Shown: positions 17,077 through 25,543 of the stretch, piece after piece
Layout: every line of letters starts with the position of its first letter
How positions within the stretch are numbered: the first letter of the stretch is position 1
From: Anaerolineaceae bacterium
Lineage (GTDB): Bacteria > Chloroflexota > Anaerolineae > Aggregatilineales > Phototrophicaceae
Reading direction: 5' to 3'
Assembly (NCBI GenBank): GCA_016124855.1
Contig: WGMX01000037.1
Coordinates: forward strand, 27,752 to 91,751
Length of the DNA stretch: 64,000 nt
Notes under the pieces: generated by a model
What the model was told of the DNA's origin: nothing
Seen by the model: the letters and a program-made list of their open reading frames with translations, nothing else
Database searches by the model: none
Position numbers and translations under genes: made by a program

Positions 17077-17187
17077 AATTTTCTCGTGCATGAAATTGAG
17101 CGAGAAGCTTCAAGGCGCAAAAGCTTAGGTAGGAAAAGACTGGAACTCGGAATACGCTATTAGTTAGTTCTAAATGGAAGGCGAAGT

Positions 17188-17658
17188 ATGGTGAATGATA
17201 AATTTTTAATTTTTATTAGTCATGCTTCGCCAGATGCGAATGTTGCTTTAAGTTTTAGGCAAATGTTTGAAGACTCTAGCGAATCATTAACGGATGGCTC
17301 GAATCACCCTGTGAAACATCTTTTAAAGGTTTATGTTTCAACAGGTCCTGACACAATTGCATTAGGAACAGATTGGTTCAAAGATGTGTTAGACGCAATG
17401 GATCAAGCGAATGTATTTGTAGTTTTAATGACTAAAAATTCAATTCAGCGTCACTGGGTTTGGTTTGAGGTGGGATATATTTGGAACCGATGGAAACGTG
17501 GTGATAATGTGCTAATTATTCCCTTATTTGACCCTACTATAACGCTGCCTCATCCTTTAAGTACGCTTCAAGGAGCAAAACTAGACAATCCGAATAGAAT
17601 GCTGTCCTTTGCTGAGAAAATTGGGGAGAGATTTGGGGATTTTGTAGCAAGCCTTTAA
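17188..17658 (+). CDS. Stand-alone TIR domain protein
   Basis: 156 residues, essentially one TIR domain. Strand A reads LIFISHASPD; helix C and strand D read VFVVLMTKNSIQRHWVWFEVGYIW, where Trp90 and Glu94 fit the W-x-x-x-E site of NAD-cleaving TIR enzymes. No receptor or sensor domain is attached. Distinctly AT-rich compared with the adjacent genes and separated from the upstream gene by 111 bases with small hairpins, so it appears inserted into the methionine operon. TIR proteins of this size act in bacterial immunity (for example ThsB) or as toxins. GGAAGG precedes the ATG. Confidence 0.85.
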   Translation: MVNDKFLIFISHASPDANVALSFRQMFEDSSESLTDGSNHPVKHLLKVYVSTGPDTIALGTDWFKDVLDAMDQANVFVVLMTKNSIQRHWVWFEVGYIWNRWKRGDNVLIIPLFDPTITLPHPLSTLQGAKLDNPNRMLSFAEKIGERFGDFVASL

Positions 17659-17699
17659 CACGATAAATAGTCTGGATATCAATCCACAGGACAACTTAC

Positions 17700-20600
17700 A
17701 TGACGACACGCACACACGATTTGACCTATAGTAACCGACGTTATTTGGACGCGATTGAAGATCATGTGGTGATCTTCGATGGCGCAACGGGTACAAACAT
17801 TCAAAAATTGAATCTGGTCGCCGCCGACTTTGGTGGCGAAAAGTACAACGGCTTGAATGAACATCTGGTGTTGACCAAGCCGGAAGTTCTGGAAAACCTG
17901 CACACTTCATTCTATGCAGTGGGCAGCGAGGTTGTGGAAACCTGTACCTTCCGTGGCAACCGGATGACACTCAATGAGTTTGGTTTGGCGGATAAGACAC
18001 TCGAAATCAACCACGCGGCGGCGCAAATCGCCCGTAAGGTAGCAGATAAATTTGAGAAAGAAACGGGCATCCCGCGCTTTGTGGCAGGGAGCATGGGGCC
18101 GACGGGTAAACTGCCCAGCGGGAATGATCCCGACTTAAGTAACATCACCTTTGAAGAACTGGCTTCGGTATTCTATCAACAGGCGCAAGGTTTGGTTGAA
18201 GGTGGCGTAGATGTGCTGCTGATCGAAACCAGCCAAGACATTCTCGAAGTCAAGGCGGCGATTGTTGGTATCAACCGCTACTTTGCAGACAGTAACACGC
18301 GCATTCCTGTTCAATGCCAAGTGACCTTGGATGTCAGTGGACGTATGTTGTTTGGTACGGATATTGCTGCGGCACTGGCGACTTTGGAGGCACTGCCGAT
18401 TGACATCATCGGTATCAACTGCTCGACTGGGCCGGAATACATGCGCGAACCGATTAAGTATCTGGTGGAACACAGCAGTATGCCGATTAGTGTGCTGCCG
18501 AACGCCGGTTTGCCGATCAATGTGGATGGCGAGGCGGTTTATCCAATGGAACCCGCGCCGTTCAGCGAGATGATTGCTGAATTTACACGCTGGGGTGTAA
18601 GTGTGGTGGGTGGCTGCTGCGGTTCGACTGCCGAACACATCAACCATATTTATCAACAGGTTCACGGACATTCATATGAAGAATATTTGGCGCAGCATAA
18701 GCCTACTTTGACATTGCATAATGGCGGCACATCTGCATCACCGGATACCAGTAAGTTGAACGGGCTTTTGGATAAGGTGAAGCCGAAAGATCGCGAAATT
18801 CTGCATGAAGCGGTGGCTTCCAGCGGCATGACGGTTACGCCGATGATTCAGAATCCCGGCCCGACGTTGATCGGTGAGCGTGTGAACAGTCAAGGTAGTC
18901 GTAAGGTCAAGCAGCTGCTGCTCGCGGATGATTACGATAGCCTCGTGCAAATCGCAGTCGATCAGGTCAACAACGGCGCACATATGTTGGATGTGTGCGT
19001 GGCGCTGACCGAACGTGCCGACGAAAAAGCCCAGATGGAAAAGGTCGTCAAGAAGCTGTCAATGGCGGTCACTGTGCCGTTGATTATCGACACGACGGAA
19101 GTGGATGTGGCGGAAGCGGCGTTGGCGCTGTATCCGGGGCGCGGCATCGTCAATGGGAATAACCTTGAAAATGGTCGTGACCGGATTGATAAGGTGCTGC
19201 CGATTGTCAAGAAATATGGCGCTGCAGTCTTGAGCATGACCATCGATGAGGAGGGTATGGCGCATACTCGGGATAAGAAATTTGCTATCGCCAAGCGCAT
19301 CACGGATATTGCAGTCAACGAATACGGACTTGAGCCGGAAGACTTGATTTACGATGCGCTGACCTTCCCGCTGACGACCGGACAGGAAGACCTGCGGAAT
19401 GACGCGATGGAAACCATCGAAGGTATCCGGCTGATTAAGCAGAATATCCCCGGCGTGATGACGGCGTTGGGTGTGAGCAACGTCAGCTTCGGTGTGACTC
19501 CGGCGGCGCGTGGTGTGTTAAACAGTGTGTTCTTATATCACGCGGTGCAAGCCGGTTTGGATATGGCGATTGTTAATCCGGCGCATATTACGCCCTACGC
19601 CGAAATTCCCGATGACCAACGCAAGATCGCCAATGATGTAATTTTCAATACCGACCAAGATGCACTGCCACGTTTCATTCAATATTTTGAGCAGAACGCG
19701 GTGCAAACATCGAGTAAGGAAGTTGAAGACCCAACCGCCAATATGTCCAGCGAAGAAGCGCTGCATTGGCAGATTGTTCACCGCAAGAAAGAAGGTGTCG
19801 AAGCGCTGATTGACGACAGCCTGACGCGCCAAGATGCAGTCGGCGTGTTAAACAATGTGCTGCTGCCTGCGATGAAAGAAGTTGGTGATAAGTTTGGTTC
19901 GGGTGAGTTGATCTTGCCCTTCGTACTGCAAAGCGCCGAGACGATGAAGAAATCAGTGGCTTACCTCGAAACCTTCATGGACAAGGTAGAAGGCTCGACC
20001 AAAGGCACGATTGTGCTGGCGACGGTTTATGGTGATGTTCACGACATTGGCAAGAACTTAGTCAAGACGATTTTGAGCAACAACGGTTACACCGTACATG
20101 ACCTCGGTAAGCAGGTTCCGGCGAATACGATCATCGAGAAGGCACAAGAACTGAAAGCTGATGCGATTGGTTTGAGTGCGCTGCTGGTCAGTACATCCAA
20201 GCAGATGCCGCTGATTGTGAATGAGTTGGGGCGGCGCGGTTTGAAGTATCCAGTGATTATCGGTGGCGCGGCGATTAACCGTCGTTTTGGTCGTCGTATC
20301 CTGTTCTTGGAAGAAAATCAGAAGCCATATGAACCGGGTGTGTTCTATTGCAAGGATGCATTTGAGGGTTTGTCGGTGATGGATAAGTTGGTCGGAACCG
20401 AACACGACACTTTCTTGCAGGATGTCATCTCGGAAGCGTATGAGGAAATTGGCAAAGCGCGACCTGCTAAACGTGAACGAGCCAATAAAACCAGTGATGT
20501 GAAGGCTGCGCTGAACATTCCGAAACCGCCGTTCTGGGGTGTGAAGTCCATTCTGGAGATGCCGCTAGAGGTTGTGTTTAAGTATCTGCACAAGCCGGAA

Positions 20601-21338
20601 TTGTTCCGTCTCTCATGGGGCGCGACCAACTCTCACGGCGAGGAATGGGTCAAACTCGAAAAAGAATTTGAGGCACGGCTTGAAAAGATGCAGCGGCAAG
20701 CACTTCAAGACAAGACGCTGCGTCCACAGGCGGTTTATGGTTACTTCCCCGGTAATCGTGATGGGGATGATTTGGTGATTTGGGATTGGAAGCCATTTGC
20801 TAACGCCAATGGTGGTGAACCGGAGAAGCGGGAAGTGGCACGCTTCTCCTTCCCACGCCAGAACAACGGTGAGTATTTGTGCCTTGCCGATTATTTCGCA
20901 CCGATTGACAGCGGTGTGGTGGATACGGTTGCGCTGCAAGTGGTAACGGTCGGTGAAGCCGCGAATGAAGCCTTCGAGAAGTTGCAGAAGGCCGACAACT
21001 ACAGCGAGGCTTATTTCTTTCATGGATTGGCGGTTCAGACAGCAGAGGCAACAGCCAATTATGTCAACCGAGTGGTGGTCAATCAACAGATGGGTATTCC
21101 CAGCGGTCAAGGTAAGCGTTACTCATGGGGTTATCCAGCTTGCCCCGATTTGGACGACCATAAGTTGGTGTGGCAGTTGATGCCGCAAATCGAAAGCGAC
21201 ATCGGTGTGAGCTTGACCGAGAGCTTCCAACTTGTGCCGGAACAAAGTACCGCCGCCATTGTGATTCATCATCCTGATGCGAAGTATTTCAGTGTCGGCA
21301 GCTTAGATCGCACAGCACAGATTTTGGGTGAAGGGTAA
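17700..21338 (+). CDS. metH: Cobalamin-dependent methionine synthase
   Basis: 1212 residues, full length for MetH. Methylates homocysteine using 5-methyltetrahydrofolate through methylcobalamin. Homocysteine-binding barrel 1-330, with zinc ligands in GINCSTG (about 238-241) and GGCCGS (about 303-305). Pterin-binding domain from about 390. B12 cap and Rossmann domain with DVHDIG near 779-784, where the His is the lower cobalt ligand. Reactivation domain at the C-terminus with YSWGYPACPD near 1140, which binds SAM. All four modules are present. An AGGAC site precedes the ATG. It is the central gene of the SAM-riboswitch operon, directly abutting the next gene. Confidence 0.97.
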   Translation: MTTRTHDLTYSNRRYLDAIEDHVVIFDGATGTNIQKLNLVAADFGGEKYNGLNEHLVLTKPEVLENLHTSFYAVGSEVVETCTFRGNRMTLNEFGLADKTLEINHAAAQIARKVADKFEKETGIPRFVAGSMGPTGKLPSGNDPDLSNITFEELASVFYQQAQGLVEGGVDVLLIETSQDILEVKAAIVGINRYFADSNTRIPVQCQVTLDVSGRMLFGTDIAAALATLEALPIDIIGINCSTGPEYMREPIKYLVEHSSMPISVLPNAGLPINVDGEAVYPMEPAPFSEMIAEFTRWGVSVVGGCCGSTAEHINHIYQQVHGHSYEEYLAQHKPTLTLHNGGTSASPDTSKLNGLLDKVKPKDREILHEAVASSGMTVTPMIQNPGPTLIGERVNSQGSRKVKQLLLADDYDSLVQIAVDQVNNGAHMLDVCVALTERADEKAQMEKVVKKLSMAVTVPLIIDTTEVDVAEAALALYPGRGIVNGNNLENGRDRIDKVLPIVKKYGAAVLSMTIDEEGMAHTRDKKFAIAKRITDIAVNEYGLEPEDLIYDALTFPLTTGQEDLRNDAMETIEGIRLIKQNIPGVMTALGVSNVSFGVTPAARGVLNSVFLYHAVQAGLDMAIVNPAHITPYAEIPDDQRKIANDVIFNTDQDALPRFIQYFEQNAVQTSSKEVEDPTANMSSEEALHWQIVHRKKEGVEALIDDSLTRQDAVGVLNNVLLPAMKEVGDKFGSGELILPFVLQSAETMKKSVAYLETFMDKVEGSTKGTIVLATVYGDVHDIGKNLVKTILSNNGYTVHDLGKQVPANTIIEKAQELKADAIGLSALLVSTSKQMPLIVNELGRRGLKYPVIIGGAAINRRFGRRILFLEENQKPYEPGVFYCKDAFEGLSVMDKLVGTEHDTFLQDVISEAYEEIGKARPAKRERANKTSDVKAALNIPKPPFWGVKSILEMPLEVVFKYLHKPELFRLSWGATNSHGEEWVKLEKEFEARLEKMQRQALQDKTLRPQAVYGYFPGNRDGDDLVIWDWKPFANANGGEPEKREVARFSFPRQNNGEYLCLADYFAPIDSGVVDTVALQVVTVGEAANEAFEKLQKADNYSEAYFFHGLAVQTAEATANYVNRVVVNQQMGIPSGQGKRYSWGYPACPDLDDHKLVWQLMPQIESDIGVSLTESFQLVPEQSTAAIVIHHPDAKYFSVGSLDRTAQILGEG

Positions 21339-21569
21339 ATGTCAGAAGAACAGCCGAAATCAGTCACTCGCTTGCGGGAAAATCCCTGCCCGATTTGCAG
21401 CGGGATGAGCTACACATGGGGCATCACGGTTGGGGAGAGTCCCAGCCAGCGGTTATATACGCGGCCTAATGGTGCGGGATGGGGCGAGGGCAAAGTGATG
21501 GTGACACGCGAATGCAATAGCTGCGGGAATGTTCAGTTGTTTACTGAGACTTATTCAACAAATGGATGA
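21339..21569 (+). CDS. Small zinc-ribbon protein
   Basis: 76 residues starting immediately after the metH stop. Two Cys pairs (CPIC near 17-20 and CNSC near 59-62) define a zinc ribbon of the treble-clef or rubredoxin-like size. The N-terminal tail is acidic and the middle is Gly/Ser rich. No known family recognised. Its tight link to metH suggests translational coupling. The following gene overlaps its stop as ATGGATGA. Confidence 0.65.
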   Translation: MSEEQPKSVTRLRENPCPICSGMSYTWGITVGESPSQRLYTRPNGAGWGEGKVMVTRECNSCGNVQLFTETYSTNG

Positions 21570-21963
21570 GCGTGCATCAGTAGGCTGCCGAAAAATGATT
21601 TTCGGGACGCTGGCCGTCTGCCTTGCGATAGTACTGTGCATTACAGTCACGCTAGTAGGGGTTGACCGAACCTGTGTGGACGACTTGGCTCCACGCTTGC
21701 CGATTTATGCCAACACGACGATAAAGCTGCAACAGCATAATTTCCTGACACAGTTTGGTATGGGCGAGTCGGTGATGATTTTGCACTCGGATGATCCTGT
21801 TGAAACCGTGCGGAATTGGTATTCGCGGACAGTCGGGGCAGTTGTCTACGCGGATGTGCAAAAGGGAACCATTAAGCATATGGGACGCGCAAACTGGACA
21901 GTGGACGCAGCGCCGGAAGGTGAAGGCAGCCAGATTATTTTATACAGTTACTGTGGGGCATAG
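21562..21963 (+). CDS. Small signal-anchored membrane protein of unknown function
   Basis: 133 residues from the ATG at 21562, which overlaps the previous stop (ATGGATGA), favouring coupled translation. A hydrophobic segment (IFGTLAVCLAIVLCITVTLV) at residues about 13-32 anchors it; the rest would be extracytoplasmic, with a domain similar in outline to small proteins that sense envelope conditions (DDPVETVRNWYSRTVG). No motif of known function. Four bases separate it from the deaminase gene. Confidence 0.6.
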   Translation: MDERASVGCRKMIFGTLAVCLAIVLCITVTLVGVDRTCVDDLAPRLPIYANTTIKLQQHNFLTQFGMGESVMILHSDDPVETVRNWYSRTVGAVVYADVQKGTIKHMGRANWTVDAAPEGEGSQIILYSYCGA

Positions 21964-21967
21964 GTGT

Positions 21968-22993
21968 ATGTCGTTGACCGATTTTATTAAAGCGATGCCA
22001 AAAGTTGAACTGCATGTTCATCTGCAAGGCGCGACACAGCCGGAAACATGGCTGGAACTAGCGGAACGTAACGGCGTGAAACTTCCTGCTAGCACGATTG
22101 AGGGAATGCGCGAGTGGTTTGTTTTCAAGGACTTCCCGCACTTCATCCAGATTTATATGGCGGTTTGCGGGACGATCCGCACAGCCGATGATGTGGAATT
22201 CATGGCAAAACGCTTTTTAGCCGGACAAGCCGAGCAGAATATTCGTTATACCGAGATCACGTACACGCCACATTTGCATTACAAGATCGCAGGGCTAGAT
22301 GCGCGGACGCAGCTTGATGCACTCAATCGGGCGCGGAAATGGGCTGAACACACGCACGATATTAAGTGCGGTTTCATCCTCGATATTTCGCGGAACGTCA
22401 CGCCTGAAGAAGGTTTGTGGACAACCGACATGGCGATTATGGGGATGAATGAAGGTGTGGTGGCGCTGGGGTTGGGTGGGCCGGAAGTTGGACATCCACC
22501 GGAGAAACATGCCATTTCATTCCAGAAAGCTCATGCGGCGGGACTGGCTTGCATCCTCCATGCGGGTGAAACGGAAGGGCCTGCCAGCATTTGGGGCGCG
22601 ATTAAACAGGGATCGGTGCGGATTGGTCACGGTGTACGCTGCATCGAAGACCCGAAGTTGGTTGCCTATTTGCGGGAGACTCAAATTCCATTGGAGGTGA
22701 GTCCAACCAGTAATGTATGCTTGGGCGTATTCCCCAGTATGCAGCAGCATCCGTTACCGAAGTTGATCTCAGATGGGTTATATGTGACGCTCAACTCGGA
22801 TGATCCGCCGATGTTCAATACCTCGCTCACGAATGAATATCTGACCGTGGCTGAGGTGTTTGGCATGGATGAAGCAGCACTAACAGGATTGGTCATCAAT
22901 GGCATTCGGGCGAGTCGGTTATCGGAGAGCGAGAAGGCCGCGATGGAAGCTGAGTTTAAGCGCGAGTTTGAACGGCTGAAAATTCAGATTTAA
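21968..22993 (+). CDS. Adenosine deaminase-family protein
   Basis: 341 residues from the ATG at 21968. An amidohydrolase-fold purine deaminase: metal site HVH (16-18), HAGETEG near 198-204 with catalytic Glu, RIGHGVR near 218-224, SPTSNVCLG, and NSDDP near 276-280. These match adenosine deaminase and its close relatives (MTA/SAH deaminase, aminofutalosine deaminase). In the methionine operon the likely role is to remove adenosine formed from S-adenosylhomocysteine, or to deaminate a SAM-derived nucleoside directly. The substrate is therefore inferred from context. It probably begins with HVHLQGA in place of the usual HLHLEGS. Confidence 0.85.
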   Translation: MSLTDFIKAMPKVELHVHLQGATQPETWLELAERNGVKLPASTIEGMREWFVFKDFPHFIQIYMAVCGTIRTADDVEFMAKRFLAGQAEQNIRYTEITYTPHLHYKIAGLDARTQLDALNRARKWAEHTHDIKCGFILDISRNVTPEEGLWTTDMAIMGMNEGVVALGLGGPEVGHPPEKHAISFQKAHAAGLACILHAGETEGPASIWGAIKQGSVRIGHGVRCIEDPKLVAYLRETQIPLEVSPTSNVCLGVFPSMQQHPLPKLISDGLYVTLNSDDPPMFNTSLTNEYLTVAEVFGMDEAALTGLVINGIRASRLSESEKAAMEAEFKREFERLKIQI

Positions 22994-23024
22994 CACAAAG
23001 ACGCAAAGACACAAAGGCGCAAAG
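22993..23024 (+). repeat. ACACAAAGACGCAAAG tandem repeat upstream of the MTHFR fusion gene
   Basis: Four units of (A)CRCAAAG spaced by one base lie in the short gap between the deaminase and the next gene; the ribosome site of the latter is unclear because of it. Confidence 0.5.
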
Positions 23025-23031
23025 AAAAGCG

Positions 23032-24894
23032 ATGACTAAATTAGCATTTCTCGAACGGCTGCAACAGGCGAATCCGATTTTGGGTGATGGGGCGATGGGG
23101 ACACTGCTGCATCAATATGGTGTGCCGATTAGCACCTGTTTTGATGAACTCAACCTGACGCACCCTGAACAGGTGGAGCGTGTTCACCGCGAATATTTAG
23201 ATGCGGGCGCCGAACTGATTGAAACCAATACCTTTGGCGCGAATCGCTACAAGTTGGGCAAGCATGGGCTTGAAGGTAAGGTTGTTGAGATTAACCGCGC
23301 AGGTGTGGAACTGGCGAAGCACATGATTGAAACCAGCGGTAAAGATGCTTATCTGGCGGGATCGGTTGGGCCGTTGGGTATGCGGATGAAACCGATGGGA
23401 CGAGTCAAGCCGGAGGAAGCACGGGCGGCTTTTGGTGTGCAGATTAAGGAGCTGGCTGAGGCCGGTGTTGACCTGATTTTGATGGAGACATTCAGCGACC
23501 AAAAAGAACTACTGGAAGCTTTGGCCGCTGCGCGGGAAGCTGCACCGGACTTGCCGGTGGTCTGCCACATGACTTACGGGGCGGATGACCGCACACTGCT
23601 GGGCGATTTACCCGGACAAGTGGCACGGGAACTGTACGAGGCAGGCGCGGATGTGATCGGGGTAAACTGCGGGGGTGGGCCACAGCAGCTTTCACGGATT
23701 TTACAGGCGATGCGGCAGGCTGTGCCAGAAGCGATTGTTTCAGCCATGCCGAACGCTGGTTTCCCGCAATCGGTTGGGGAACGCATGATGTATCCTGCGA
23801 CGGAAGAATATTTCGCGGAGTATGCGCTGACTTTCAAAGCGATTGGAGCCAAGATGATCGGCGGGTGCTGTGGGACAACGCCGGCGCATATCAAAGCGAT
23901 GCGTAGGGCTTTGGATAATCCGGCGCTGCCACTGCCCCAAATCCAAGTGTATGAGCCGCATTTTGATGACTCGCTGTCTGTGCCGGAACGCCCGACGGAA
24001 TTGGCGCGCAAGCTGGCTGAACGCAAGTTCGTCATCACGGTGGAGATGGCTCCACTGCGGAGTTTTGTCCCGCAGAAATTACTGGCGGCAGCGCAGCTCC
24101 TTCAAGAAGCGGGAGCCGATATGGTGGATGTGGCGGACAGCCCAACGGCACGGATGCGGATGAGTCCTTGGGCGTTGTGCCACTTTATCCAGACGCGGGT
24201 GCAGATGGAAACGGTGCTGCACTTCCCGACGCGCGGGCGGAATATGCTGCGGGTTCAGGGGGATTTGCTGGCGGCACACGCGATGGGCTTACGAAATCTG
24301 TTTGTGGTGATGGGAGACCCGACCAAAATCGGGGATTATCCGGAGGCAATGGATACGTTTGATGTTGCGCCTTCCGCATTGATCGGGATTATCAAACACA
24401 AGATGAACACAGGAACCGATCAGGCAGGGAACAGCATCGGGCAGCCGACAAGTTTTACGGTGGGCTGCGCGTTAAATATGTTCGCGGATGACCTTGACCG
24501 CGAGATCAACACCTTGATTAAGAAGCTCGAAAATGGGGCGGATTTCGCGCTGGGGCAAGCAGTCTTTGAGCCGCATCGGATTGAAGCGTTCCACAAACGT
24601 TACCGCGAGATTACCGGTGAGGATTTCAAGCTGCCGGTATTGATGGGACTGATGCCGATGTACAGCTTGAAACATGCGCGATTCCTGCATAACGAGATAC
24701 CGGGAATTAGTATTCCCGATGCCTTGATGGAACGGATGGACAGGGCGGGCGAGAACGCAGCCAACGAAGGTGTGAAGATTGCCCAAGAACTCCTTCACGA
24801 TATGCGCGGGATGGTGCAAGGGGCGTATATCATTCCGGCGTTCGGAAAATACGAACTGGTGGCGGATGTGATCGATTCAGTCGTCGTTAGATAG
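23032..24894 (+). CDS. Bifunctional homocysteine S-methyltransferase / methylenetetrahydrofolate reductase
   Basis: 620 residues. Residues about 8-300: homocysteine-methyltransferase barrel, with GDGAMGTLL, GVNCGGGP and GGCCGTTPAHI supplying the three zinc Cys. Residues about 325-620: MTHFR barrel of the MetF family (FVITVEMAPLRSFVP, then VADSPTARMRMSP, VVMGDPTKIGDYP). The same fusion is known as YitJ in Bacillus. The reductase makes 5-methyltetrahydrofolate for MetH; the N-terminal domain may use another methyl donor or remake methionine from S-methylmethionine. Last gene of the SAM-riboswitch operon, followed by a terminator. Confidence 0.93.
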   Translation: MTKLAFLERLQQANPILGDGAMGTLLHQYGVPISTCFDELNLTHPEQVERVHREYLDAGAELIETNTFGANRYKLGKHGLEGKVVEINRAGVELAKHMIETSGKDAYLAGSVGPLGMRMKPMGRVKPEEARAAFGVQIKELAEAGVDLILMETFSDQKELLEALAAAREAAPDLPVVCHMTYGADDRTLLGDLPGQVARELYEAGADVIGVNCGGGPQQLSRILQAMRQAVPEAIVSAMPNAGFPQSVGERMMYPATEEYFAEYALTFKAIGAKMIGGCCGTTPAHIKAMRRALDNPALPLPQIQVYEPHFDDSLSVPERPTELARKLAERKFVITVEMAPLRSFVPQKLLAAAQLLQEAGADMVDVADSPTARMRMSPWALCHFIQTRVQMETVLHFPTRGRNMLRVQGDLLAAHAMGLRNLFVVMGDPTKIGDYPEAMDTFDVAPSALIGIIKHKMNTGTDQAGNSIGQPTSFTVGCALNMFADDLDREINTLIKKLENGADFALGQAVFEPHRIEAFHKRYREITGEDFKLPVLMGLMPMYSLKHARFLHNEIPGISIPDALMERMDRAGENAANEGVKIAQELLHDMRGMVQGAYIIPAFGKYELVADVIDSVVVR

Positions 24895-24923
24895 TTACAA
24901 GCAGCAAGATAACACGTTTCAAG

Positions 24924-24957
24924 AAAGGGCGAGAGCAAAGCTGCTTCCGCCCTTTTT
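24924..24957 (+). terminator. Terminator closing the methionine operon
   Basis: AAAGGGCG (24924-24931) pairs with CGCCCTTT (24948-24955); an inner AGC/GCT pair extends it, and the T-run follows at once. Confidence 0.88.
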
Positions 24958-25200
24958 ATTCGAAAGTGATACGAGTTGCAGAAATTGCATATTTTGCATT
25001 ACTTCCGCTGAAATGACAGGCGGGTCGCTCCCGTATGATCGCTGAATTGACATTTTTGCACGGCGGGTGGTTCGGCTGATGGCGCTGAAATCGCACAAGT
25101 GCGGCGATTAACTCCCGTGTGTCCGCCGCGTTACAAATGTTGTTGTCGTTGCAGCGGATGTGTGGGAGAATGCCGCTGAAAATGCAAAGGTAAATGCATT

Positions 25201-25236
25201 TAGACACAGAGACTCAAAGATCCAGAGACACGGAGT
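25201..25236 (+). repeat. ACACAGAGACTC-type intergenic repeat
   Basis: Runs of AGACACAGAG, ACTCAAAG, ATCCAGAG and ACACGGAG give loosely repeating 8-9-base units, as in the copies at 6651, 22993 and 28169. Confidence 0.45.
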
Positions 25237-25504
25237 ACATCACGATTAAGCACCATCCCACAAAAGGTTTCGCACAGAAGCAAAGAATGCCAAGATGTTT
25301 CACCATGAAATGATAGAACAATAAGAACATTTTAGCACAGAATGAGGGCGAATGGGTTACCAAAATGTAACTCTTTCGTGACGAGTTTCCTAACAATTTG
25401 AGGGAGCAGGATGATTAAATCCGTTTGGAATAGTTGGAAATGGGTTAGAGGTCAGGATTTGTCATTAGAAGCAATTGGGTTTAGGTATTTGATTCAAGAT
25501 TGAC

Positions 25505-25510
25505 TATAAT
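25505..25510 (+). promoter_or_regulatory. Candidate -10 box before the PAS sensor kinase
   Basis: A perfect TATAAT lies 34 bases before the GTG start. No good -35 is seen at 17 bases, so activity may need an activator. Confidence 0.3.
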
Positions 25511-25543
25511 ATAGGGGATTATTTCCTCCACCGGATTGAGAGT

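Larger units (their letters stand above)
24960..25543. other. Non-coding spacer with CGCTGAA repeats and GTTAC palindrome
   Basis: No credible gene. It holds four copies of CGCTGAAWT/CGCTGAAAAT (about 25009, 25042, 25085 and 25172), a TTGCATATTTTGCATT patch (near 24978), a CACAGAGACTC-type repeat (25201-25236), and the palindrome GTTACCAAAATGTAAC (25356-25371). Related words occur in the spacer 3174-3703. The last 100 bases, before the sensor kinase, hold a TATAAT (25505-25510) that may be its -10 site. Confidence 0.55.

Noticed and set aside
17081..17126. Hairpins between MOSC and TIR genes as a terminator
   Set aside because: The stems are short (TTCTCG/CGAGAA and AAGCTT pairs) and no T-run follows, so read-through is expected.
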